From: Flavobacterium sp.
GTDB lineage: Bacteria > Bacteroidota > Bacteroidia > Flavobacteriales > Flavobacteriaceae
NCBI GenBank assembly: GCA_023253295.1
Contig: JALRGZ010000209.1
Span: 1-5,202 of the forward strand
Reading direction: 5' to 3'
DNA: 5,202 nt
The notes beneath the pieces were generated by a model. It saw nothing but the letters and a program-made list of their open reading frames with translations. It did no database searches and was not told the origin of the DNA. Below are positions 1 to 5,202 of the stretch, piece by piece. Numbering within the stretch: the stretch's first letter is position 1; every line of letters starts with the position of its first letter. A program made the translations under genes and the position numbers.

Positions 1-1
1 T

Positions 2-493
2 AAAGATACTCTGGCAGAAGTGAACCGAAAAAACAGCATCATTACAACCAATTGGATTTTTAATATTGATAAGCGTTTGCCTTTGCGATTAGTAATTCCT
101 GAAGTAATCAAATTACAAGACAAAAAACGTCAGGAAAAAGCGCATAGAGATGAAAAAGCGGAGAATTATTATTCTTATGCAGATTCTATAAAGAAAAATA
201 TGGCTTTTATTCCTTTTACGAAAGTGTATTATAAAATGGGGAAACCTAAAAATGATGACTTTGTAATTTATTTTAAAAAAGGAACGAATATGGTTTCTCT
301 CAACGGAAGAACTATTAAAAAAACAGATTTATTACAGGAGTTTTTTAGTATTCAGTTCATTATTAAACCTCGTATTGTTATTCAGTTTGACAAGAATATG
401 TCGTATGATGAATACATTCAAAACAAGATTTTATTACGAAAATTTGATTTGTATAATGTGAATCCGATTTCTCCAAAGGAATTTATTTTTTAA
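2..493 (+). CDS. Uncharacterised protein with ExbD/TolR-like C-terminal module (5' partial)
   Basis: The frame is open from base 2, so the gene begins outside the window; 163 residues are visible. The GTG at 20 is only an internal Val codon. I do not recognise a named gene. Residues about 96-163 look like the periplasmic part of ExbD/TolR proteins: a strand leading into LNG (100-102), a helix with KKTDLLQEF, a strand IVIQFD (125-130), then DK-x-x-x-Y and a final helix and strand. Residues about 17-45 (NWIFNIDKRLPL, then a helix) resemble the second half of the same module, so the full protein may hold two copies in tandem. A charged Lys/Glu-rich linker (about 40-58) separates them. No membrane segment is visible; ExbD proteins have one near the N-terminus, which would lie upstream. 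ExbD works with ExbB and TonB in energising outer-membrane transport, but no ExbB or TonB gene is visible here. The gene itself is clear; the family call is tentative. Confidence 0.6.
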   Translation, partial: KDTLAEVNRKNSIITTNWIFNIDKRLPLRLVIPEVIKLQDKKRQEKAHRDEKAENYYSYADSIKKNMAFIPFTKVYYKMGKPKNDDFVIYFKKGTNMVSLNGRTIKKTDLLQEFFSIQFIIKPRIVIQFDKNMSYDEYIQNKILLRKFDLYNVNPISPKEFIF

Positions 494-551
494 AGCAATA
501 TTGCTTGCTTATGCGTACTTAAGGAGTACGAAAGGTAATTTAAGGTAATTT
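493..551. repeat. Palindrome, short hairpin and 10-bp tandem repeat downstream of the first gene
   Basis: Three small structures lie end to end after the stop codon. A perfect 14-bp palindrome (AAGCAATATTGCTT) spans 493-506 and touches the stop codon. An inverted repeat follows, CGTACT at 514-519 with AGTACG at 525-530, around a 5-nt loop. A direct tandem repeat of AAGGTAATTT occupies 532-541 and 542-551. All are seen directly. They may be mRNA 3'-end structures ahead of the terminator or simple degenerate spacer; no function is evident. Confidence 0.5.
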
Positions 552-565
552 GTAGTATATATAAG

Positions 566-597
566 AAAAGGTCGTTTAAAAAAAACGACCTTTTTTT
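566..597 (+). terminator. Rho-independent terminator, probably bidirectional
   Basis: An 8-bp stem, GGTCGTTT (570-577) with AAACGACC (583-590), closes a five-A loop. It extends through four A-T pairs (566-569 with 591-594) and is followed on the plus strand by seven T residues (591-597). This is a textbook intrinsic terminator for the partial gene ending at 493. Read on the minus strand, the stem is followed by TTTTCTT, so it can also end the CHRD lipoprotein transcript, whose stop codon is about 30 bp away. Confidence 0.88.
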
Positions 598-623
598 GTT
601 TTTTTAAGGACTGGAAAGCTATG

Positions 624-1124
624 TTAGTAGCCGCTGCCACCGCCGTCACCAGAACCGTTACCACCTGGAGTAGTTGTAGCTATAAGCTGTCCTCTTATTT
701 CACCTGCAGGGTAAGTACTGCTATGAACATTTATATAATATAATCCATTGTTAAGTTCGGTTTCTTCAGTTGATGTTAAGACATCTGAACCTGAATAACT
801 TATTGTTCCTTCACTAGCTGTTAATCCAAATTTGACACCTGCTGCATTTTCTGTGGTGGCCGGACCATGAATGTGTGATGCTGTTGCCGTCATGCCTGTA
901 TAGGTTCCGGTAACAGTAAATGTTTTTGTGACTTTGTTGTAAGTAACAGTAGCGCTTCCTGTTGCTGATGTAGTAACAGGGTTTGGTCTTTCATTTGCTC
1001 CGTTTAAAGTTGCTTTAAAAGTGACGATATTTGATTTTTTATTATCATCATTATTGTCATTGCAAGAAGTGGTAAGGATTAACGTAAGCATTAAAACAGT
1101 AAAAAATTCTAATAGATGTTTCAT
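624..1124 (-). CDS. CHRD-domain lipoprotein
   Basis: This 166-residue protein is predicted to be exported and lipid-anchored. Residues 1-20 form a signal peptide with a hydrophobic core (about 7-17) ending in TTSC, with Cys21 as the lipidation site. NDNNDDN follows directly, an acidic/Asn-rich stretch like the surface-export signal of Bacteroidota lipoproteins. Residues about 33-150 match the CHRD domain (first described in chordin): ATLNGANERP (38-47), a TGSATVTYN strand (55-63), SHIHGPA (83-89) and NVHSSTYPAGEIRGQL (132-147). The biochemical role of bacterial CHRD domains is not well established. The last 14 residues are a Gly/Ser/Asn/Asp-rich tail, GC-richer than the rest of the gene. ATG at 1124 is chosen because it gives a complete signal peptide. 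A weak -7-like TATATTTT lies on the minus strand at 1156-1149, about 25 bp upstream. The gene stands alone and converges with the partial gene on its left. Confidence 0.9.
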   Translation of the reverse strand: MKHLLEFFTVLMLTLILTTSCNDNNDDNKKSNIVTFKATLNGANERPNPVTTSATGSATVTYNKVTKTFTVTGTYTGMTATASHIHGPATTENAAGVKFGLTASEGTISYSGSDVLTSTEETELNNGLYYINVHSSTYPAGEIRGQLIATTTPGGNGSGDGGGSGY

Positions 1125-1325
1125 AGCAAGAATTTTTAAAAAAGTTATAAAATATAGGTTGTTAAAATAATTTAAGAAAGTATTTAAATTATTGATTTAA
1201 AGGATATTAAAGTTGTGTATTTAAAATTTATCAAAAAAGCTTTTTTATAAAAAAAACCGTAAAAATCCTTTTTTCTTTAACTATGATTTGTTACTTAGAC
1301 TTGAAGTTTGTTTTCGTAAAATTAA
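1125..1325. other. AT-rich intergenic region with no gene
   Basis: This 201-bp gap lies between rlmH (ending at 1326) and the CHRD lipoprotein start (1124), both on the minus strand. It holds an all-A/T inverted repeat (1166-1175 with 1184-1193, 8-nt loop) and a 14-bp palindrome of six A, GC, six T (1233-1246). A run of eight A at 1250-1257 reads as eight U in the rlmH transcript. That run may mark the rlmH transcript end, but no GC-rich stem precedes it. No ORF, tRNA or exact TAnnTTTG element facing the lipoprotein gene was found. Confidence 0.55.
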
Positions 1326-1799
1326 TTACTGGTGATGATACGGTTCGTTTCTTAAAATGGTAAAGCCACGGTATAATTGTTCGATGAAAAATAGACGTAC
1401 CATTTGGTGCGAGAAAGTCATTTTAGAAAGTGAAATTTTGCCTTGGGCTTTGGCGTAAACCATTTCTGAGAATCCGTAAGGACCACCAATGACAAAAACT
1501 AAGGTTTTGATACCTGAATTCATTTTCTTTTGTAATTCTTCCGAAAATCCTACACTGGAAAAGTTTTTTCCGTTTTCGTCCAATAAAACCAACTGATCAG
1601 AAGGGCCTATTTTTGACAAAATCAATTCGCCTTCTTTTTCTTTTTGTTGATTTTCTGATAAATTCTTCACATTTTTGATGTCAGGAATGATTTCCAAATC
1701 AAATTTGATATAAAAAGACAAACGTTTGGTATAATCGTCAATTAAGCTTTGTAATGCTTTGTTGTCGGTTTTGCCTATTGCGAGAAGTTTGATGTTCAT
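1326..1799 (-). CDS. rlmH: 23S rRNA (pseudouridine1915-N3)-methyltransferase RlmH
   Basis: RlmH is a small SPOUT-class methyltransferase that uses S-adenosylmethionine to methylate N3 of pseudouridine 1915 in helix 69 of 23S rRNA, acting on assembled 70S ribosomes as a homodimer. From ATG 1799 the product is 157 residues, the usual family length. Visible signatures are MNIKLLAIGK at the N-terminus, LDENGK (73-78), the SAM-binding loop FVIGGPYGF of the trefoil knot (102-110), and the C-terminal run with FSHQMVRLFFIEQLYR (129-144) ending in NEPYHH (151-156). A longer reading from TTG at 1826 adds nine residues, including LPRKAYRL. I reject it because that TTG falls inside the -7-like element at 1824-1831 and the extension precedes the conserved family start. 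Upstream, the MFS gene is separated by 117 bp with a strong inverted repeat, so rlmH is probably transcribed on its own. Confidence 0.96.
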   Translation of the reverse strand: MNIKLLAIGKTDNKALQSLIDDYTKRLSFYIKFDLEIIPDIKNVKNLSENQQKEKEGELILSKIGPSDQLVLLDENGKNFSSVGFSEELQKKMNSGIKTLVFVIGGPYGFSEMVYAKAQGKISLSKMTFSHQMVRLFFIEQLYRGFTILRNEPYHHQ

Positions 1800-1823
1800 T
1801 AATCTGTATGCTTTTCTAGGCAA

Positions 1824-1831
1824 CAAAGATA
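1824..1831 (-). promoter_or_regulatory. Candidate Bacteroidota -7 element for rlmH
   Basis: The minus strand reads TATCTTTG, an exact match to the TAnnTTTG -7 consensus of the Bacteroidota primary sigma factor. It ends 24 bp before the rlmH ATG, predicting a short leader of about 20 nt. No TTG-type -33 element is visible at the usual spacing; the perfect inverted repeat begins just beyond that position. A match of this kind is expected by chance a few times per strand in 5 kb of AT-rich DNA, so placement is the main support. Confidence 0.5.
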
Positions 1832-1857
1832 TTAAACTAGTTTTGTATTTGTATTAT

Positions 1858-1906
1858 TACCGTAGGTTCACTAATTTTTTAAATAAAAATTAGTGAACCT
1901 ACGGTA
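1858..1906. repeat. Perfect 22-bp inverted repeat between the MFS gene and rlmH
   Basis: The arms at 1858-1879 and 1885-1906 are exact reverse complements around a 5-nt spacer (TAAAT). The outer part of each arm is mixed sequence (TACCGTAGGTTCACTAA, or its complement) and the loop side is A/T only. It starts 10 bp after the end of the MFS gene on its transcript and could act as a terminator or 3' stabilising hairpin. However, neither side has a run of T after the stem, so it is not a standard U-tract terminator. It may equally be a copy of a dispersed intergenic repeat. Confidence 0.85.
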
Positions 1907-1916
1907 TCTGATAGTG

Positions 1917-3119
1917 TTATTTTTTACTTTCGATATTAGGTAAAAATCCTGTAAATATTCCTAATAAGGGTAAAAAAGCACAAATGTTAAAAACATAAGC
2001 AATACTGGTTTCGTCAGCCATTTTTCCTAAAACCGCAGAGCCTAAACCGCCCATTCCAAAAGCAAATCCGAAGAATAAACCGGCAACCAAACCTACTTTT
2101 CCCGGTAATAATTCAGTAGCATACACTAGAATAGCTGAAAATGCTGAAGAGATTATCAATCCAATAATAACTGATAAGATTCCTACCCAGAATAAAGAAA
2201 CATAAGGTAATAACAGTGTGAAAGGAGCTGCTCCTAATATCGAAATCCAAATCACATATTTACGTCCGAATCGGTCTCCTAATGGACCTCCAATTAATGT
2301 TCCGGTTGCTACAGATCCTAAGAATGTAAATAAATACAGTTGCGAATCCTGAATGCTGATATGGAATTTATCAATTAAAAAGAAGGTATAATAACTGGTG
2401 ATACTTGTTAAATAAAAATATTTTGAAAAGATTAAGACTAATAAAATAATTAATGAAAATGTTACTCTTTTTTTTGACAAATGATGTACATGAGTTACAG
2501 GGATAACTTTATTAGTATTTCTTACTGATAAGTGATTGCTGTACCACAAAGCGATTTTGTACAAAATAAAAATTCCAATCAATGCAATTAAACAAAACCA
2601 CATGATGTTGATTTGTCCATAAGGTATTACCATTAATGCTACAAGCAAAGGTCCTATGGCACTTCCGGCATTTCCTCCCAATTGAAAAATAGATTGAGCC
2701 AAACCTTTCTTTCCTCCAGAAGCTAAGTGAGCCACTCTTGAAGATTCAGGATGAAAAATAGATGAGCCTATACCTACTAAACTTACAGCTAATAAAAGAT
2801 AACTAAAACTGCTAGCAATCGATATGCAAAATAATCCTGTCATTGTAAAAGCCATTCCAATAAGTAATGAGTAAGGTTTGGATTTTTTATCGGTATACAT
2901 CCCAACGAAAGGTTGTAAAATAGAAGCTACAATTTGATAAGTAAAAGTGATGATACCAATTTGAGTAAAACTTAATTTAAAATTATCTTTTAATAATGGA
3001 TAAATTGAAGGAATTACTGCTTGTAAGAGGTCATTAATCAAGTGCGAAAAGCTAATAATAAAAAGTATTGAATAGGTAGTTTTCTGTATTATTTCAGGAT
3101 GGGTTTTGACATTTTCCAT
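1917..3119 (-). CDS. fsr: MFS efflux transporter, fosmidomycin-resistance (Fsr) family
   Basis: This 400-residue inner-membrane protein has the twelve-helix layout of the major facilitator superfamily. From memory it matches E. coli Fsr along most of its length. Shared landmarks include SHLINDLLQAVIPSIYPLL (25-43), motif A GMYTDKKSKP (73-82), GSSIFHPESSRVA (118-130), GLAQSIFQLGGN (139-150), FSKYFYLTSITSYYTF (231-246), the second motif-A loop GGPLGDRFGRK (277-287) and GLFFGFAFGMGGLG (347-360). Motif A after helices 2 and 8, and the central cytoplasmic loop (about 194-219, with a His cluster VTHVHH), fit two six-helix halves. Fsr is a proton-driven drug exporter that gives fosmidomycin resistance when overproduced; the natural substrate here is unknown. 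ATG 3119 starts a short cytoplasmic tail ahead of helix 1. A divergent AraC-type regulator lies 99 bp away and probably controls it. No truncation or frameshift is seen. Confidence 0.93.
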   Translation of the reverse strand: MENVKTHPEIIQKTTYSILFIISFSHLINDLLQAVIPSIYPLLKDNFKLSFTQIGIITFTYQIVASILQPFVGMYTDKKSKPYSLLIGMAFTMTGLFCISIASSFSYLLLAVSLVGIGSSIFHPESSRVAHLASGGKKGLAQSIFQLGGNAGSAIGPLLVALMVIPYGQINIMWFCLIALIGIFILYKIALWYSNHLSVRNTNKVIPVTHVHHLSKKRVTFSLIILLVLIFSKYFYLTSITSYYTFFLIDKFHISIQDSQLYLFTFLGSVATGTLIGGPLGDRFGRKYVIWISILGAAPFTLLLPYVSLFWVGILSVIIGLIISSAFSAILVYATELLPGKVGLVAGLFFGFAFGMGGLGSAVLGKMADETSIAYVFNICAFLPLLGIFTGFLPNIESKK

Positions 3120-3146
3120 AATTGTTTTTTATTTATTTTAATGAGT

Positions 3147-3170
3147 TAAAATAACAGCTGTATTATTTTA
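3147..3170. promoter_or_regulatory. Candidate operator dyad in the divergent intergenic region
   Basis: TAAAATAA (3147-3154) and TTATTTTA (3163-3170) form a perfect 8-bp inverted repeat around an 8-bp spacer that contains the palindrome CAGCTG (3155-3160). It lies 28 bp upstream of the MFS start and 48 bp upstream of the regulator start, where a site controlling both genes would be expected. The arms are A/T only, so chance is possible, and AraC proteins often prefer direct repeats. A weak -7-like CAACTTTG for the MFS gene lies next to it on the minus strand (3180-3173). Confidence 0.35.
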
Positions 3171-3206
3171 TGCAAAGTTGATAATAATAAATACTGTCTG
3201 AATTAC

Positions 3207-3214
3207 TATATTTG
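3207..3214 (+). promoter_or_regulatory. Candidate -7 element of the AraC-family gene, implying a near-leaderless mRNA
   Basis: TATATTTG matches the TAnnTTTG -7 consensus and ends only 4 bp before the ATG at 3219. Transcription usually begins a few bases after this element, which places the start at or next to the ATG. The nearest upstream TTG (3178-3180) is 26 bp away, longer than the usual -33 to -7 spacing, so the promoter would be weak or activator-dependent. It may also be a chance match. Confidence 0.4.
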
Positions 3215-3218
3215 GACA

Positions 3219-4013
3219 ATGAATAACGATTATCAGACATACAAAGTTGTTGATTATGGATTTCAAATCAATCCGGAATTACCCGTTGTTGGTTATACTG
3301 AAAAGGTAACCAATGCAGTTTGTGTATCTCATGCTCATCCCAGAGCACAATTGATTTATGCAACCAATGGTGTTATGTATATTGTTGTAGAAAACAGGAT
3401 ATGGGTAGTTAATCCATTGCAGGGATTGTGGATTCCTGGCAATACGGAACATCAGGTTTCTTTTCAAAAAGATGTGAATTTGTACAGTGTTTTTATTGAT
3501 CCTTCATTTGCAAATAATTTACCTAAAACAACTTTTTCTTTTGATATTTCCGAGTTTTTAAAACAATTAATTTTTAAGGTAATTACATTTGATGAAGAAA
3601 AAGTAATCACAATAACTCAAAGAAGAATAATGGATGTTTTTATGGATGAACTGGCTATGATTCAACCAAGTGCAACTTTTTTACCCACAACAAATCATCA
3701 GGTATTAAGTAATGTAGTGCAACTTTTGCTTGATGATGTAGCGAGCAAATACACAATTGACCATTATGCTGAAATTTCATGTATGAGCAGCAGGACTTTA
3801 TCCCGATTGTTCATCAGGGAGTTAGGAATGAATTTTAGCGAATGGCGTATTCGTTTAAAATTAGTAGAAGCAATCAAGAGGCTTGGAGAAAAGCAATCTG
3901 TAAAGGAGATTGCTTTTGACCTGGGGTATGAGACTACAAGTGCATTTATTCATATGTTTAAAAAACATTTAGGTAAAACTCCTGCTAATTATATCATGGA
4001 AGCTACAATGTAA
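3219..4013 (+). CDS. AraC-family transcriptional regulator with N-terminal cupin domain
   Basis: This 264-residue cytoplasmic DNA-binding protein has two parts. Residues about 20-110 form a cupin-like sensor domain with SHAHPRAQLIYATNGVMYIV (37-56) and NPLQGLWIPGNTEHQV (65-80), the usual AraC-type pattern of small beta-barrel strands. Residues about 163-260 are the AraC DNA-binding domain with two helix-turn-helix motifs: the first around 179-200 (YAEISCMSSRTLSRLF), the second around 227-250 (VKEIAFDLGYETTSAFIHMFKK), followed by the family signature LGKTPANY (251-258). The layout resembles single-cupin regulators such as E. coli NimR, which sits beside and controls an MFS exporter. Here an Fsr-type exporter is divergently transcribed, so a role in its control is a reasonable inference; the ligand is unknown. 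ATG 3219 is the best start, since the next internal Met (residue 53) would cut into the cupin. The gene converges with the MscS gene across 12 bp. Confidence 0.93.
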   Translation: MNNDYQTYKVVDYGFQINPELPVVGYTEKVTNAVCVSHAHPRAQLIYATNGVMYIVVENRIWVVNPLQGLWIPGNTEHQVSFQKDVNLYSVFIDPSFANNLPKTTFSFDISEFLKQLIFKVITFDEEKVITITQRRIMDVFMDELAMIQPSATFLPTTNHQVLSNVVQLLLDDVASKYTIDHYAEISCMSSRTLSRLFIRELGMNFSEWRIRLKLVEAIKRLGEKQSVKEIAFDLGYETTSAFIHMFKKHLGKTPANYIMEATM

Positions 4014-4025
4014 TACGCTGGTTAC

Positions 4026-5202
4026 TTATTCTTCTTTATCAATTTTTAGATTGAAAGGAGGTGCTTTATAATCTTTATCCAAATAATTTTCCGGAATAGT
4101 GGTCTGGCTTCCATCACGAGCTGCTCTATAATGAGGCGACATGATTTCAATGTTGTTTTCATTGCAAACATCCTGAATGTTTTGGTGTAAATTAGAATAG
4201 ATTACCGCCTGTTTATTGGCTTCTTTTACATATGCATTAATTTCGTAAGAAACATAAAAATCATCCAGACTGGTTTGTAAAACAAAGGGTTTTGGTTCTG
4301 CTAAAATTAATTCGGTTCTTGTTGCAGCTTCAATTAAAACTTCGTGCATTTTTTTCCAGGGTACATCATAACCAATAGTTACTGTTGAATGGATAATTAA
4401 ACCTTTTTCGGGAGCATCACTGCTGTAATTGATCGTGTGACTGTTCATTACAGTCGAATTGGGAATGGAAATAATTTCGTTTTTTATCGTTCGGATTCGG
4501 GTAACTAATAAGGATTTTTCGATAACGTCTCCTGTTACTTCGCCAATTTTTACACGGTCACCAATTTTAAACAAACGCATATAAGTAAGGATTAAACCGG
4601 CAACTATATTAGATAAGGAACCCGCCGAACCAAAAGTGAATAAGAATCCTAGAAATACTGAAACTCCTTGAAAAACTTTAGAATCATTGTTTGGTAAATA
4701 GGGAAATATAACCACAATCATAAAAGCCAGAATAATGATTCTGACAATCTGATAAGTTGGATTAGCCCAATCGGCATAAAATCCGGGAATTTCCAGATTT
4801 CCTTTTTGAATTTCTCTTTTTAAAAAGTTAATTCCTTTAAGTACATATCTGAAAACAAAAATAATGACTAAAATGGTTATCAGATTTGGCAGATAATTCC
4901 AAAAAGCTAAGGCGATTTTTTTTAATGGATTCAAAATATAACCAAAGAGAACACCTGCAAAATCTTTTGTCCAGGGGAATATTCCGAAAAGAATAGGTAA
5001 GGTAATGTAAACGGTAATGGCAATAAATATCCATTTCAGGAATGTATTGATGTTGAGTAACGCATTTACTTGTTGGTGTGCATCAAATAAAGTGAAATTT
5101 CTAATTTTGATACCTTTAATACGTTTATGCTCTTCATTAATGATTTTAATTTCAAGCCAGTGAAATAATTTTTTGATGTATTTTATTAAGAAAAAGATAA
5201 TC
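4026..5202 (-). CDS. MscS-family mechanosensitive ion channel (5' partial)
   Basis: The reading frame stays open to the right edge, so the N-terminus lies outside the window; 391 residues are visible. TTG at 4934 is an internal Leu codon, not the start: the frame above it encodes plausible protein, including IKGIKIRNFTLFDAHQ (28-43) and a membrane helix (about 57-75). More membrane helices follow at about 105-119 and 150-169. The pore helix and entry to the beta domain are at about 180-225: FLGFLFTFGSAGSLSNIVAG (183-202), then LFKIGDRVKIGEVTGDV (210-226). IRTIKNEIISIPNS (236-249) and the C-terminal alpha/beta domain with IEIMSPHY (351-358) complete the MscS fold. Such inner-membrane channels open under membrane tension and release solutes during hypo-osmotic shock. 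The membrane part is larger than the three helices of E. coli MscS, so this is one of the longer family members. No operon partner is visible; the regulator on the left converges with it. Confidence 0.93.
   Translation of the reverse strand, partial: IIFFLIKYIKKLFHWLEIKIINEEHKRIKGIKIRNFTLFDAHQQVNALLNINTFLKWIFIAITVYITLPILFGIFPWTKDFAGVLFGYILNPLKKIALAFWNYLPNLITILVIIFVFRYVLKGINFLKREIQKGNLEIPGFYADWANPTYQIVRIIILAFMIVVIFPYLPNNDSKVFQGVSVFLGFLFTFGSAGSLSNIVAGLILTYMRLFKIGDRVKIGEVTGDVIEKSLLVTRIRTIKNEIISIPNSTVMNSHTINYSSDAPEKGLIIHSTVTIGYDVPWKKMHEVLIEAATRTELILAEPKPFVLQTSLDDFYVSYEINAYVKEANKQAVIYSNLHQNIQDVCNENNIEIMSPHYRAARDGSQTTIPENYLDKDYKAPPFNLKIDKEE

Noticed and set aside
1166..1193. A/T-only inverted repeat upstream of the CHRD gene, considered as an operator
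   Set aside because: It is composed only of A and T in an AT-rich spacer, so a 10-bp dyad there is weak evidence; no regulator is linked to it.
1233..1246. Palindrome of six A, GC, six T, considered as the rlmH terminator
   Set aside because: It has no loop and almost no G-C pairs, so the stem would be weak; it is listed only as part of the intergenic region.
1838..1845. Plus-strand TAGTTTTG, an exact TAnnTTTG match pointing into the inverted repeat
   Set aside because: It has no -33 element at the right spacing and no gene downstream on that strand; such matches are expected by chance in AT-rich DNA.
2521..2540. His-rich central loop of the MFS protein, considered as a metal-binding site
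   Set aside because: Three His in a linker of a family known for drug export is too little to suggest metal transport.
3279..3467. 62-codon minus-strand frame inside the AraC gene
   Set aside because: It lies antisense to the conserved cupin domain, has no protein-like features, and is explained by codon bias of the real gene.
4837..5034. 65-codon minus-strand frame overlapping the MscS gene
   Set aside because: It is the same-strand, alternative-frame shadow of the MscS coding sequence, whose own frame is open and conserved through this stretch.

Overview
The window looks like chromosomal DNA from a Bacteroidota bacterium, most likely Flavobacterium or a close relative. It is AT-rich, uses A/T-ending codons, and lacks clear Shine-Dalgarno sequences before its starts. 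Several starts have TAnnTTTG-like -7 elements of the Bacteroidota sigma factor just upstream. The encoded lipoprotein has an acidic/Asn-rich stretch right after its lipobox cysteine, as many exported Bacteroidota lipoproteins do. Genus is an inference; there is no rRNA or other marker here.

Layout, left to right. (1) The 3' part of a plus-strand gene runs in from the left edge and ends at 493. It is uncharacterised, with an ExbD/TolR-like C-terminal module and perhaps part of a second one. (2) A short intergenic stretch holds a palindrome, a small hairpin and a 10-bp tandem repeat, then a strong U-tract terminator that can also serve the converging gene. (3) A minus-strand gene encodes a CHRD-domain lipoprotein with a Gly-rich tail. 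(4) A 201-bp AT-rich gap contains no gene. (5) rlmH lies on the minus strand; its true start is at 1799, with a -7-like element immediately upstream. (6) A perfect 22-bp inverted repeat sits between rlmH and the next gene. (7) A minus-strand MFS exporter closely resembles fosmidomycin-resistance protein Fsr. (8) A divergent plus-strand AraC-family regulator follows; the two share a 99-bp intergenic region with a candidate dyad operator. (9) An MscS-family mechanosensitive channel gene on the minus strand runs off the right edge.

The only functional unit suggested by layout is the divergent exporter/AraC pair, where the regulator probably controls the exporter and perhaps itself. The remaining genes look like independent housekeeping or envelope genes. 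No mobile element, CRISPR array, tRNA or rRNA was seen, and nothing amounts to a convincing new defence or metabolic system. The best items for a second look are the perfect inverted repeat at 1858-1906, the possible tandem ExbD-like protein at the left edge, and the compact divergent regulatory region at 3120-3218.
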